This document shows positions 55,332-64,000 of a stretch of DNA of 64,000 nucleotides, in pieces. The translations under genes and the position numbers were made by a program. Each line of letters begins with the position of its first letter. Position 1 is the stretch's first letter. The stretch comes from Castellaniella sp047971665. GTDB taxonomy: Bacteria; Pseudomonadota; Gammaproteobacteria; Burkholderiales; Burkholderiaceae_B. Location of the stretch: NCBI RefSeq assembly GCF_047971665.1, contig NZ_JBKEAA010000004.1, positions 1 to 64,000 on the forward strand. The letters are read 5' to 3'. The notes below the pieces were generated by a model. It was not told where the DNA came from. It did no database searches and saw only the letters and a list, made by a program, of their open reading frames with translations.

Positions 55332-56114
55332 ATGATGGGCGCCATTGCCCACTCCGGAGAGGGAAAGCCCTTGGCGCCGTTTCTGTTCCTGTTGCGTTTT
55401 GTCTGTGTGTCGGTCTGGATCCTGCTGGGTCTGCTGACCGAACTGGCAGTATTCCCGGCGCTGGGACGCGCCCGCCGTCGGAGGGTCGTGGGGGCATGGT
55501 CGCGCGGATTGATGCGGCTGTGCGGCGTGCGCCTGCGCTGCCTGGGCGAACCCGTCATGTCCGGCGCCGTGCTGTGGGTGGCCAATCATGTGTCCTGGGT
55601 CGATATCTTCGTGCTCAACAGTGTGCGCACCACCTCTTTCGTGGCCAAGAGCGACATCCGGCGCTGGCCGGTGATCGGCCTGCTGGTGGCCTGGGCGGGG
55701 ACGCTGTTCATCGACCGGCACCACCGGCACGCCGTGCGCGATGCCGGTCGGCAGATGCTTGCCTGCTTCGACGAGGGCGATGCCGTGGGCCTGTTTCCCG
55801 AGGGCACGACCACCGATGGCGCGGACGTGCTGCCTTTTCATGCAGGGCTGTTCGATGCCGCCGTAAAATCCGGTGTGCCGACGCAGCCGGTGGCGCTGCG
55901 TTTTCTGAAGCGTGGACGGCGGGCGCCGGAACTGGCCTTCGTCGGCGAACAGACACTGGTGGCGAATCTGTGGTTCCTGCTCAGTGCCCGGGACGTGTCG
56001 GTCGAATGCCGTTTCCTGACGCCGATTCCGTCCGCCGAGGGTCAGACGCGCGCGGATGTGGCGCGTCGCGCTCAGGCCGCCATTGGCGAGGCCGTGCGCG
56101 GCGGCCCGGCATGA
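55332..56114 (+). CDS. 1-acyl-sn-glycerol-3-phosphate acyltransferase-like (PlsC family)
   Basis: The ~260-residue membrane acyltransferase has an N-terminal hydrophobic segment (FLFLLRFVCVSVWILLGLL) and the PlsC motifs NHVSWVD (H-x4-D), FIDRHHR and FPEGTTTDG. The start is uncertain: GTG 55287, ATG 55332/55335, or TTG 55371 with GGAGAGGG upstream are all possible. It probably acylates lysophospholipid or an ornithine lipid; the substrate is not decided. Confidence 0.88.
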   Translation: MMGAIAHSGEGKPLAPFLFLLRFVCVSVWILLGLLTELAVFPALGRARRRRVVGAWSRGLMRLCGVRLRCLGEPVMSGAVLWVANHVSWVDIFVLNSVRTTSFVAKSDIRRWPVIGLLVAWAGTLFIDRHHRHAVRDAGRQMLACFDEGDAVGLFPEGTTTDGADVLPFHAGLFDAAVKSGVPTQPVALRFLKRGRRAPELAFVGEQTLVANLWFLLSARDVSVECRFLTPIPSAEGQTRADVARRAQAAIGEAVRGGPA

Positions 56115-56161
56115 CCCGACTGCGGTCGGGGGGGCTGAAAGCGGCGCCGGCGCGCCCGGGT

Positions 56162-57013
56162 TCACCGGCAGGCGGCGCAGTCCTGCTGGACGACCTGATG
56201 GTCGCGCAGCCGCAATGCCGTGAGTGAACGCCCCCAGACACAGCCGGTGTCCAGACAGATCACGTCCGGGCGGATGAGCAGGCCGAGCGCGGACCAGTGG
56301 CCGAAGACCACCGGCTCGCCAGGATCGCGGCGACCCGGCAGCTCGAACCAGGGTACCAGTTCGGGAGCGGTGTCAGGTTCGCCTTTGTGAGTGAAATTCA
56401 TGCGGCCGTCATCCGCATGACAGACCCGGATGCGCGTCAGTGCATTGACGATCACGCGCATCCGGTCCGGTCCTTGCAGGGTGTCGTGCCATTGCAGGGG
56501 TTTCTCGCCATACAGGTCGTGCAGGGCGGGATGCCAGTCGGGCTGGCGCAGCGCCGTCTCGATCTCGCCCGCCAGGGCTTGCGCCTGATCCAGCGTCCAG
56601 GCGGGCAGGATGCCGGCGTGCACCATGACATGGCCATGGTCGCGGATCAGCAGGGGCTGGCGGCGCAGCCAGTCGATCAGGTCGGCCGCGTCGGGCGCAT
56701 CCAGAATGTCCTGAAACGTATCGGATTTGCCCATGGGACGCACGCCCGCCACGACAGCCAGCAGGTGCAGGTCATGGTTGCCGAGGATGACGCGCGCCCG
56801 GTCTCCCAGGGCACGGATCAGCCGCAGCGCTCCCAGGGAATCGGGGCCACGGTTGACCAGGTCGCCGGCGAACCAGAGCTCGGTGTCGGGTGACGAGAGC
56901 TCGGGGCGCTCCAGCAGGGCGCGCAGGGCGCCCGCGCAGCCCTGGATGTCGCCGATGACCCAGACATCACCGCGCACGGCGCTGGCGGCCGCTGGTCTTT
57001 CGGACGGGGTCAT
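56162..57013 (-). CDS. apaH: Bis(5'-nucleosyl)-tetraphosphatase, symmetrical
   Basis: The 283-residue metallophosphatase hydrolyses Ap4A. Motifs are VIGDIQGC, GDLVNRGPDS, GNHDLHLLAV and VMVHAGI, with FGHWSALGL and LDTGCVWG near the end. It overlaps the lptG stop by four bases (ATGA). It is the last gene of the minus-strand block and converges on the acyltransferase. Confidence 0.96.
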   Translation of the reverse strand: MTPSERPAAASAVRGDVWVIGDIQGCAGALRALLERPELSSPDTELWFAGDLVNRGPDSLGALRLIRALGDRARVILGNHDLHLLAVVAGVRPMGKSDTFQDILDAPDAADLIDWLRRQPLLIRDHGHVMVHAGILPAWTLDQAQALAGEIETALRQPDWHPALHDLYGEKPLQWHDTLQGPDRMRVIVNALTRIRVCHADDGRMNFTHKGEPDTAPELVPWFELPGRRDPGEPVVFGHWSALGLLIRPDVICLDTGCVWGRSLTALRLRDHQVVQQDCAACR

Positions 57014-58185
57014 AGGGGGCTTCGCTGGAGTCGGCGCTGGCGCAGCCACAGAGACAGCGAGTGGCGGTATTCCATTCCCAGCAGGGCCAGCAGGGCGATC
57101 ACCAGGCCGATCAGGCTGGGGACCAGGGCGGTGGCCCAGGGCGGCCAGCCGCCCAGCATGCCGGCATTCAGGGCCAGTTGGTTGAGCATGAAGAAACTCA
57201 CCCCCAGAATGATGCCGGTGAAGACCTTGAGGCCGACGCCGCCACGGCGTGTCTGCATGAAGCCGATGGGCGCGGCGATGGTGATCATGACCAGCAGGGT
57301 GAAGGGGTAGGCGATCTTGCGCCACAGGGCGACTTCCTGGCGGTCGGGCTGCAACTGGTTGCTCTTGAGGTAGCGGATGTAGTCCAGCAGGTCCGAGATC
57401 GCCATGCGTTCCGGGGTCAGGATGCGGGCGATCAGCCGCTCGGGCGTAAGCGAGGTGGGGATGCTGCGCTCGTCCAGATGGACGAGTTCGCTGATGGGCG
57501 CAGCGGGGATGCGGGCATCGGACAGCGCCTTGGCGGAATCCGGGCGGATGCGGGTCTCGGTCAGGTCGCGCAAGACCAGATGTCCCTGTTCGAACTGTCC
57601 GTTGACGGCCTGGACGGTGGCCCGCAATGTATCGTCCGCAGCGAATTCGTAGAGCACCACGTTCTCGACGCGGCCCTGGCCGTTGAGCTGGCCGATGTTG
57701 ATGATGCGGGTGCCGCGCTTGCCGTCGGCTTCCTTGAACCAGTATCCGCTGGACATGCGGCCGCCATCGGTGCGGCCCAGCAGCTCGAGGCGGGATTCGC
57801 TGCGATGCAGTTCGGCGGCCGGGGTGATGAATTCCGACAGGATGAAAGCGCCCAGCACCAGCGGGATCGTGATCAGCCACAGGGCGACCAGCAGCCGCAT
57901 GCCGCTGATGCCGGAGGCGCGCAGGATGGTCAGCTCATTGCGCTGCGCCAGCGCCGCCAGCGCCAGCACCGCGCCGATCAGCAGGCCGATGGGCAGCAGT
58001 TCGTACAGATAGCTGGGGATGTCCAGGGCCTGCAGGTAGAACAGGTTCAACAGGGACAGGCGCTCCCCGACCTTGTCCAGGCCATCGATCAGCGCGAAGA
58101 ACATGAAAAGGCCCACCAGAGCCACCAGGACGACGGCGGTCGAACGGTAGATTTCGCGGGCGATATAGCGTCGTGCCGTGCGCAT
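57010..58185 (-). CDS. lptG: LPS export permease, LptF/LptG family
   Basis: The 391-residue inner-membrane protein has three N-terminal helices, a periplasmic beta-jellyroll region (residues ~130-300) and three C-terminal helices, as in LptF/LptG. LPIGLLIGAVLALAALAQRNELTILRASG is the family signature. It extracts LPS with LptBC. LptF and LptG normally lie side by side, but no second permease gene is present here; lptG is favoured over lptF. ATG 58183-58185 (MRTARRYI) is preferred. Confidence 0.88.
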   Translation of the reverse strand: MRTARRYIAREIYRSTAVVLVALVGLFMFFALIDGLDKVGERLSLLNLFYLQALDIPSYLYELLPIGLLIGAVLALAALAQRNELTILRASGISGMRLLVALWLITIPLVLGAFILSEFITPAAELHRSESRLELLGRTDGGRMSSGYWFKEADGKRGTRIINIGQLNGQGRVENVVLYEFAADDTLRATVQAVNGQFEQGHLVLRDLTETRIRPDSAKALSDARIPAAPISELVHLDERSIPTSLTPERLIARILTPERMAISDLLDYIRYLKSNQLQPDRQEVALWRKIAYPFTLLVMITIAAPIGFMQTRRGGVGLKVFTGIILGVSFFMLNQLALNAGMLGGWPPWATALVPSLIGLVIALLALLGMEYRHSLSLWLRQRRLQRSPL

Positions 58186-58248
58186 GGACGAGGGTGCGGT
58201 GAAAAGCTCAATAGTACCCTGAACGGCGGGCGCCGCCCGGTGCATGCG

Positions 58249-58962
58249 CTACGGGACTTCGACCTGGGGCATGCGGGCGCGCACGGTCGCCGAGTGGGAA
58301 CGCAGGTAGGCGGTGACGCCATGGCGGTCGTAGTAGGCCGGATTGGGCAGCATGGCCGCCAGGCGGGCAGCCTGGCTGGATGAAAGCTGGTTCGCGTCGG
58401 TGCGGAAATAATGCTGGGCAGCGGCCTGGGCGCCGAAGGTGTCGGTTCCCCACTGGGCCACGTTGAGGTAGAGCTCCAGGATGCGGCGCTTGCTCATGAC
58501 AGCTTCGATCATGTAGGTCAGGATCAGCTCCTGACCTTTGCGCAGGTAATTGCGCGAGTTCGACAGGAACAGGTTCTTGGCCAGTTGCTGCGTGATCGTG
58601 GACCCGCCGCGACGCCGCGAGCGGCCCCGGTCTGCTTGCTGCTGGTTGTAGTCCCAGGCTTTGCGGATGGCCTCCCATTCGACGCCGTCATGATCGACGA
58701 AACCACTGTCCTCGGAGGCGATCACGGCGCGCTTCAGATTCTGGCTGATGTGTTCGTACGGCACCCATACATGCTGCAACTCGGCCTCGGGGTCTTCGCC
58801 CCGCAGGGCATTGAGCGTGTCCTGCATGATGGGAGTGTTGGCGGGGGCGCGAAAATTGAACCAGACCACCATGCCCAGCAGGCCGATCTGGTAGAGGAAG
58901 GCGGCGCACAGCGCGACCAGCAGAACGGTCATGACGGTTTTGCGGCGGCCCGGCATGCTCAT
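58249..58962 (-). CDS. mtgA: Monofunctional biosynthetic peptidoglycan transglycosylase
   Basis: The 237-residue GT51 glycosyltransferase has an N-terminal anchor helix (residues ~8-35). Catalytic block 1 is AVIASEDSGFVDHDGVEW, followed by RGGSTITQQLAKNLFLSNSRNYLRKGQE, KRRILELYLNVAQWG and AARLAAMLPNP. It polymerises glycan strands without a transpeptidase domain. Its ATG overlaps the tonB-like stop. Confidence 0.96.
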   Translation of the reverse strand: MSMPGRRKTVMTVLLVALCAAFLYQIGLLGMVVWFNFRAPANTPIMQDTLNALRGEDPEAELQHVWVPYEHISQNLKRAVIASEDSGFVDHDGVEWEAIRKAWDYNQQQADRGRSRRRGGSTITQQLAKNLFLSNSRNYLRKGQELILTYMIEAVMSKRRILELYLNVAQWGTDTFGAQAAAQHYFRTDANQLSSSQAARLAAMLPNPAYYDRHGVTAYLRSHSATVRARMPQVEVP

Positions 58963-59837
58963 GGCGCCCCCGTATCCAGGCCTTCGCGGGTGAAGTGCCA
59001 GGTGCGTGTGATGGCGAGAATGTCGGTCTGCCGGGCCAGTTCGGGCGGCAGTGGCTCGAAGGGCGCGGCCAGTTCGACGATGCGCCGGGCCGCGCCGTTC
59101 AGGACGGTCTGATCCGAGGGGCGGTCGAACTGGATGTGGTCCAGGCTGCCGTCGCGCCGGATGTAGACGGTCAGTTGCAGATCGCCGTAGATGCGGCCGC
59201 GCGCCTCGGGTGGGTAGTGCTGCGTGCCGATCAGCTCGATACGCTGACGCCAGGCCTCGACGTACTGGGCATCGTCCGATGCGCGAGTGGACGGCGCAGT
59301 GAAGGTTTGCCGGGGCAGGGCGTTGTAGCGTGCGATACGTTCCTTCAGGGCGGCGATGCGGGCGCTGAGCACCAGGCTGTCCTGCTGACGGTCATCCTCG
59401 CCCTGATCGGGACTGCTGCCCAGCAGTTCCGGGGACGGCCGGGCGGCGACGACGGTGTCCTGTGATTCCAATTGAGACAGCAGGCGGCGCTGCTCGGCTT
59501 CGAGCTCGGCCTGCCGGCGTCGCAGGGCGGCCAGCACGGTTTCCTCGGCGTGGCCGTCGGTGGTACGCGGCAGGGGGGATGAGGCCATTCCCTGCGCCCG
59601 GTCTCCGCCGCCGTCCAGATTCTGCTGGGCCAGCGCCTGGGGATTCAGGGGGGCCTGTTCGCTGCGGCTGTTGACCAGCGTGACTTCCAGGGTGGACGAC
59701 TGGCCGGGCAGCCGGGCGGGGATGAAATGCCATGCCAGCAGCGCTGCGTGCGCGGCCAGGGACAGCAGCAGGGCTGCCGCCATGCGGCTGCGGCCTTCGT
59801 CCCGGGATTCCAGCAGTTGCAGTGGCAGCGTGTCCAT
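58959..59837 (-). CDS. TonB-like energy transducer
   Basis: The 292-residue protein has one N-terminal helix (MAAALLLSLAAHAALLAWHF), a coiled-coil-like charged region (~100-170, RRRQAELEAEQRR), and a C-terminal TonB domain (YPPEARGRIYGDLQLTVYIRRDG; VLNGAARRIVELAAPFEPLP). No exbB/exbD gene is adjacent. It may serve a nonclassical transducer role next to cell-wall genes. Confidence 0.88.
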   Translation of the reverse strand: MDTLPLQLLESRDEGRSRMAAALLLSLAAHAALLAWHFIPARLPGQSSTLEVTLVNSRSEQAPLNPQALAQQNLDGGGDRAQGMASSPLPRTTDGHAEETVLAALRRRQAELEAEQRRLLSQLESQDTVVAARPSPELLGSSPDQGEDDRQQDSLVLSARIAALKERIARYNALPRQTFTAPSTRASDDAQYVEAWRQRIELIGTQHYPPEARGRIYGDLQLTVYIRRDGSLDHIQFDRPSDQTVLNGAARRIVELAAPFEPLPPELARQTDILAITRTWHFTREGLDTGAP

Positions 59838-59848
59838 GGTGCGTTCCC

Positions 59849-61729
59849 TCAGACTGGTTCCCGCAGGCGCAGCTCGATGTCCAGGCCGATCTCGTCGACG
59901 CTGAGGATGTCCAGCCGCAGTGCCTGGCCGCGTTCGAATTCAGGCAGGCCGTTGATGCGGGTGACGAACGGTGCGCAGGCCAGCCGCACCAGGTTTTCCC
60001 GCAGCACGTGAGCGAGGACTTCTTTCATCCCCTGCTGTTGCAGCCAGCGGATGCACCAGTAGCGCTCCATCGAGGACTGGAATTCGCCCCAGAGCGTGTA
60101 CTGCGAATCGAAGGCGCCGATCAGGGCGAACAGGTCGGCGTCCTTGGGTTTGAAGGGGGCGGCCAGCCGCGCGGAGACGCCGTGCTCGGCCGCCGCCATG
60201 ATCTGGCTCTGGTTGATCAGGTCCACATAGCGGCGCAGCGGCGACGTCGACCAGAGGTACTGCGGCACGGCGATGGATTCGTGCGGCAGCGCCTGGGTGG
60301 ACATGCGGGTGCGTCCGGCCTGCTGGGAACGGTAGATGCCCGGGACGCCGTGGCGCGCCAGCAGGGCGCCCCATTGTGTATTGGTCAGGATCATGTATTC
60401 GGCCACCAGCCGGTCCAGCGGGGCGTTGCGCTGGCGCGGCACCAGGCGGACGATCGAGTCCGGGTCGTCGGGCGGGCCGTCGATTTCGAAGTTGTATTCG
60501 ATGCGGTTGTTATTTTCCGGCCTGCCGCGCGCGCGGTCGCGCACAGCGCCCACCGCCTTGGCGAACTGCCACAGGGGCCGCAGCCAGTGGCTGTACGGCA
60601 GGGCTGCGCCGGGATCGTCCAGCGCGGCTTCCGTGACCTGGTCGTCGATCTGGCCGTGACGCAGGTTGGTGGTCACCCGGATGCTTTCGAGCCGGGTTTC
60701 GGTGTCCAGGATCTCGCCGTCCGACAGGCGGCCGGTGACGTACAGCGACAGCGCCGGGCGCCATTGCCCCTCGTCCAGGGAAAAGGCGGCGATCAACTCG
60801 CGCGACAGCATGGGGATCTTGTCGCCCGGCATGTAGACCGTGGACATGCGCGCGCGCGCCTGATCGTCCAGGGCGCTGCCGCGCGTGACGGCCAGCGCCG
60901 GGGCGGCAATATGAATACCGACGCGGACCGTGCCGGGTTCAGGGATCGTGACCGACAGCGCGTCGTCGATTTCGATGGTGCTGGCATCGTCCAGGGAATA
61001 GGCCTCGACGTCGGCCCGGGGCAGATGCGCGCCCCAGGCCTGGATTTCCACGGACGGCCATGCTGTTCCCCGGGGAAAATGGGCCGTGAGGAACCGGTCG
61101 CGCATCATGGCCAGGGGATGGGGCCAGACGCCCAGCGACAGCAGCAGCCGTTCCGGACTCATGCCCGATTGCTGGACGGCGGCATCGAAGGCTTTCCATT
61201 CCAGCGTGTTCTTGTCGGGCCGGTCCAGGAACGAGGCGGCCACGGGCCGCAAGGCCTCGGGCAGCGTGCCTGCCAGGAGGGTTTCGGTCCATTGCGCCTG
61301 CTGTTCCGCCTGACGGTGTTTTTTTTCGATGGCGGCCAGGGCAGCTTGCAGGATCTCTGGCGGAGCGGGGCGAAAGGCCCCCTTGCCGCGCCGGTGAAAG
61401 TGGGCGGGCGCGGCCGACAGCGCCAGGATCGTGGCGGTCTTTTCCACGGCGTCGGGCGCGTGGCCGAAATAGTCTTCGGCCAGGGCCGCGGCCTCGAATT
61501 CCTGTTGCGGCGCGACTTCCCACAGGAATCCGGCATCCAGGGTGGCCGCCAGGGATTCGGCGGCGGGCAGCAGACCGTCGGGCGACGGCTGTTCAAAGGT
61601 GAACAGCACGGCATTGCGTTTGATTTTGCTGCGCTTGCCGCTGGCCGATTCGACCTGCAGCGAGGTATCGGCTTCGGAGAAAATGGTTTCGGCCTTGAGC
61701 TTGCCGGCGTCTTCGTAGAGAACGTGCAT
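59849..61729 (-). CDS. RNase II-family exoribonuclease (RNB domain)
   Basis: The 626-residue protein has the RNB catalytic core with SLDDASTIEIDDALSV (metal-binding Asp cluster), DKIPMLSRELIAAFSL, and the later TSPLRRYVDLINQSQ. ATG 61727-61729 (MHVLYED) is preferred. It lies 25 bp after mpl. The class is common in betaproteobacteria in addition to RNase R. Confidence 0.93.
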   Translation of the reverse strand: MHVLYEDAGKLKAETIFSEADTSLQVESASGKRSKIKRNAVLFTFEQPSPDGLLPAAESLAATLDAGFLWEVAPQQEFEAAALAEDYFGHAPDAVEKTATILALSAAPAHFHRRGKGAFRPAPPEILQAALAAIEKKHRQAEQQAQWTETLLAGTLPEALRPVAASFLDRPDKNTLEWKAFDAAVQQSGMSPERLLLSLGVWPHPLAMMRDRFLTAHFPRGTAWPSVEIQAWGAHLPRADVEAYSLDDASTIEIDDALSVTIPEPGTVRVGIHIAAPALAVTRGSALDDQARARMSTVYMPGDKIPMLSRELIAAFSLDEGQWRPALSLYVTGRLSDGEILDTETRLESIRVTTNLRHGQIDDQVTEAALDDPGAALPYSHWLRPLWQFAKAVGAVRDRARGRPENNNRIEYNFEIDGPPDDPDSIVRLVPRQRNAPLDRLVAEYMILTNTQWGALLARHGVPGIYRSQQAGRTRMSTQALPHESIAVPQYLWSTSPLRRYVDLINQSQIMAAAEHGVSARLAAPFKPKDADLFALIGAFDSQYTLWGEFQSSMERYWCIRWLQQQGMKEVLAHVLRENLVRLACAPFVTRINGLPEFERGQALRLDILSVDEIGLDIELRLREPV

Positions 61730-61754
61730 AAAGAAATAGAGAGACTGCGGAGAT

Positions 61755-63146
61755 TCAGTGAGAGGATCGGGGCGGGCGCTGCGCCAGCCGGTCGAGCAGG
61801 GTCTGGTGGATGCCGCCGAAACTGCCATTGCTCATGATGAGCACCTGGTCGCCGGGCTGCGCCGCCTGGCACACTGCGTCGGCCAGGGCATCCAGATCGT
61901 CGCCCGTCCACAGGCGGTCGCCCAGCCCGGCCAGCACCTGGCGGGGGTCCCAGCCCAGGGCGTGCCGGCCCTGGGTGGCGCCGTGGCAGAAAACAAGATC
62001 GGCGTCGGCCAGCGCGGCGGGCAGCCGCGCGGCCATGGTGCCCAGTTTCATGGTGTTGGAGCGCGGTTCGATCACCGCCAGGATACGGGTCTGCGGTCCG
62101 ACGCGGCGGCGCAGGCCGTCCAGGGTGGTGGCCATGGCGCTCGGGTGATGGGCGAAATCGTCATGGACGGCCACCCCGTCCCGGGTGCCGCGCAGTTCCA
62201 GGCGACGGCGCACACCCTGGAACCGGTTCAGGGCGGCGATGCCGTCGGCGGGCGCGATGCCCGCATGGCGGGCCGCGGCCAGGGCCGCCAGCGCGTTGGC
62301 CTGGTTGTGGGCGCCCGACAGCGACCAGTCCAGCATGCCGACCGGCCTGCCCTGATGCAGGATGCGGCAGCGCTGGCCGTCGTGGGTTTGCGGTTCGGCC
62401 TGCCAGTCGCCGCCGGCGCCGAAGGTCTCGACGGGTGTCCAGCAACCGCGCGCCAGGACGCGGTCCAGGGCCTCGCCGGTCGTGGGCCGGATCAGGTGCC
62501 CCGCGGCCGGGACGGTGCGCACCAGATGGTGGAACTGGGTTTCGATGGCGGCCAGGTCGGGGAAGATGTCGGCGTGGTCGTATTCCAGATTGTTCAGGAT
62601 GGCGGTGCGGGGGCGGTAGTGGACGAATTTGGAGCGTTTGTCGAAGAAGGCCGTGTCGTATTCATCGGCCTCGATGACGAAGTGACGGCGGGCGGGCTCA
62701 TAGCGGGCCGAGACCCCCAGATCCGGCGCCACGCCGCCGATCAGGAAATTGGCGGGCTCGCCGGACTGATCGAGGATCCAGGCCAGCATGGCGCTGGTCG
62801 TGGTCTTGCCGTGCGTACCTGCCACGGCCAGGACGTGCTGGTCGCGCAGGATGTGGTCGGCCAGCCATTGCGGGCCGGAGGTATAGGGCAGGCCACGGTC
62901 CAGGATGGCCTCCATCAGCGGGTTGCCCCGGGTCACGACGTTGCCGATCACGTACAGATCGGCGCCCAGGCCGATCTGATCCGCGTCGAAGCCCTCGATC
63001 AGGTCGATGCCCTGTTCGCGCAGCTGTGTGCTCATGGGCGGGTAGACCCCCGCATCGCAGCCGGTGACCCGGTGACCTGCCGTGCGGGCGATCAGGGCCA
63101 GACCGCCCATGAACGTGCCGCAGATTCCCAATATGTGTACGTGCAT
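61755..63146 (-). CDS. mpl: UDP-N-acetylmuramate:tripeptide ligase (murein recycling)
   Basis: The 463-residue Mur ligase joins recovered L-Ala-gamma-D-Glu-mDAP to UDP-MurNAc. The N-terminus MHVHILGICGTFMGGLALIA is typical of Mpl. The ATP loop is AGTHGKTTTSAMLAW, followed by DEYDTAFFDKRSKFVHYRP, NNLEYDHADIF and HDDFAHHP. With AmpG elsewhere in the window it completes part of a recycling route. It heads the minus-strand block. Confidence 0.96.
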   Translation of the reverse strand: MHVHILGICGTFMGGLALIARTAGHRVTGCDAGVYPPMSTQLREQGIDLIEGFDADQIGLGADLYVIGNVVTRGNPLMEAILDRGLPYTSGPQWLADHILRDQHVLAVAGTHGKTTTSAMLAWILDQSGEPANFLIGGVAPDLGVSARYEPARRHFVIEADEYDTAFFDKRSKFVHYRPRTAILNNLEYDHADIFPDLAAIETQFHHLVRTVPAAGHLIRPTTGEALDRVLARGCWTPVETFGAGGDWQAEPQTHDGQRCRILHQGRPVGMLDWSLSGAHNQANALAALAAARHAGIAPADGIAALNRFQGVRRRLELRGTRDGVAVHDDFAHHPSAMATTLDGLRRRVGPQTRILAVIEPRSNTMKLGTMAARLPAALADADLVFCHGATQGRHALGWDPRQVLAGLGDRLWTGDDLDALADAVCQAAQPGDQVLIMSNGSFGGIHQTLLDRLAQRPPRSSH

Positions 63147-63274
63147 TGCGTCCTCCAACCGATATTGTAAGGGGCTGGTGCTATGATGAAACGGCTTGGG
63201 ATTCTCTGGAATGATCTGCTGTCGTGGCCCGTTCAGGGCGTCCCTTCGGTGATCATTCGTTGGACGGCATTTCC

Positions 63275-63775
63275 ATGAACAGGCGTAAATTCTTGCGCAA
63301 CGCATCGCTGGCCGCGCTGGGGGTGGCGATGGGTGGACACGGCGCAGTGGCCTCGATCCTGCCGGCTCATCCCGTCTTCGGGCGCTCATTTCCGGATCTC
63401 GACGGTCAGGATCAGGCGCTGTCGGCCTATGCGGGACGGCCGGTGCTGATGAATTTCTGGGCCAGCTGGTGTCCGCCCTGCGTGCGCGAAATGCCGCTGC
63501 TCGAGTCCCTGCATCAGCGGCATCCCGATCTGGCCGTGTTGGGGCTGGCCATCGATACCCGGGCCAATGTCGGGCGTTTCCTCAAAAAAGTCCAGGTGTC
63601 CTACCCGCTACTGCTGACCGGCACGCAGGGGATCGCGCTGATGCGCGAACTGGGCAACAAGGGCGGAGGGCTGCCTTTTACCCTGCTGTTCGACCGCCAG
63701 GGCCATCTGGTCGATTCGATCACCGGCGAGCTCGATCCGGACGATATCCAGGCCCGGATCACGCAGATGCTTTAG
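63275..63775 (+). CDS. TlpA/ResA-like thiol-disulfide protein, Tat-exported
   Basis: The 166-residue protein has a Tat-type signal (MNRRKFLRNASLAALGVAMG) and a thioredoxin fold with the CxxC motif in FWASWCPPCVREMPLLE, and a cis-Pro region GGLPFTLLFD. It should act as a periplasmic thiol reductase, for example for cytochrome c maturation. ATG 63275 is preferred over the frame that starts 17 codons upstream. It is divergent from mpl. Confidence 0.92.
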   Translation: MNRRKFLRNASLAALGVAMGGHGAVASILPAHPVFGRSFPDLDGQDQALSAYAGRPVLMNFWASWCPPCVREMPLLESLHQRHPDLAVLGLAIDTRANVGRFLKKVQVSYPLLLTGTQGIALMRELGNKGGGLPFTLLFDRQGHLVDSITGELDPDDIQARITQML

Positions 63776-64000
63776 GGTTTGATAACTCTGTTGCAAACCC
63801 GTTCTGTCCCTGGTTTTATGGACAAATCGGCGGTTTTAGCGTAAAAAGGCGCTTTGAAGGGTATCCCCATACCCAGGATCAGGCGGCTTCGGGTGAGACT
63901 CCAGGGCTGCCCGCTGGCAGCAGCAACACATGTGGCCGTCGTGTATTCTCCCCGCATCGCCGGGGTCGGACCGACGGCGTATTTGTTTTTACCGCCCGGA
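63775..64000. other. Right-edge non-coding tail
   Basis: After the TlpA-like gene, GGGTTTG (63775-63781) and CAAACCC (63794-63800) form a 7-bp stem around a 12-base loop that may terminate transcription. The remaining 200 bases contain no convincing ORF. The end is likely the upstream region of the next gene outside the window. Confidence 0.4.

Noticed and set aside
59732..61837. 701-codon plus-strand ORF over the RNase II-type gene
   Set aside because: It is an antisense shadow; no ribosome-binding site or domain.
63772..63957. 61-codon minus-strand ORF at the right edge
   Set aside because: No ribosome-binding site, no motif, and it overlaps the end of the TlpA-like gene.

Overview
The window is a 64-kb stretch of high-GC chromosome from a betaproteobacterium. 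The gene families and gene order point to Burkholderiales, most likely an Alcaligenaceae relative of Bordetella, Achromobacter or Castellaniella. The supporting features are metX-metW, gatCAB divergent from mreBCD-mrdA-rodA, rubredoxin divergent from a diverged thiD, an aapJQMP amino-acid transporter, and the mpl/RNase II/tonB/mtgA/lptG/apaH block. No species can be named from the sequence alone.

Region 1 (1-9.85 kb) is accessory DNA. It opens with the remnant of an integrase-type transposase broken by two tandem in-frame stops, then a tRNA-Arg(CCG), then a decayed IS3 element. Next come a 2057-residue glycine-rich autotransporter and, facing it, a regulator pair: a half-length MHYT membrane protein and a GAF-LytTR transcription factor. 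A second IS3 OrfA scrap in the opposite orientation closes the segment. This looks like an acquired surface-protein island with its own sensor-regulator, and it is the most interesting part of the window.

Region 2 (9.8-22.9 kb) holds a PepSY protein with a QseBC-like two-component system, gshA, a small lipoprotein, a LuxR-type HTH protein, the metX-metW-ampG operon, an AraC regulator divergent from a bile-acid-symporter-like transporter, xth, a DODA-type dioxygenase and pyrE.

Region 3 (23-35 kb) is core: gatCAB on the minus strand, the elongasome operon mreB-mreC-mreD-mrdA-rodA on the plus strand, then mutY-ftsX-ftsE on the minus strand with overlapping stops and starts. Region 4 (35-45.7 kb) holds aapJQMP with a hairpin/attenuator after aapJ, an OmpA-type lipoprotein, thiC under a TPP riboswitch, a divergent XRE/winged-helix regulator pair, and dadA divergent from an Lrp-type regulator.

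Region 5 (45.7-64 kb) is housekeeping: proB, obgE, rpmA, rplU, argJ, a MarR regulator, hemL, thiE and thiD on the minus strand; rubredoxin, yqgE, ruvX and an acyltransferase on the plus strand; then the minus-strand block mpl-RNase II-tonB-mtgA-lptG-apaH, and a Tat-exported thioredoxin-like protein at the right edge.

All calls come from reading the sequence and from remembered family features. No database search was run.
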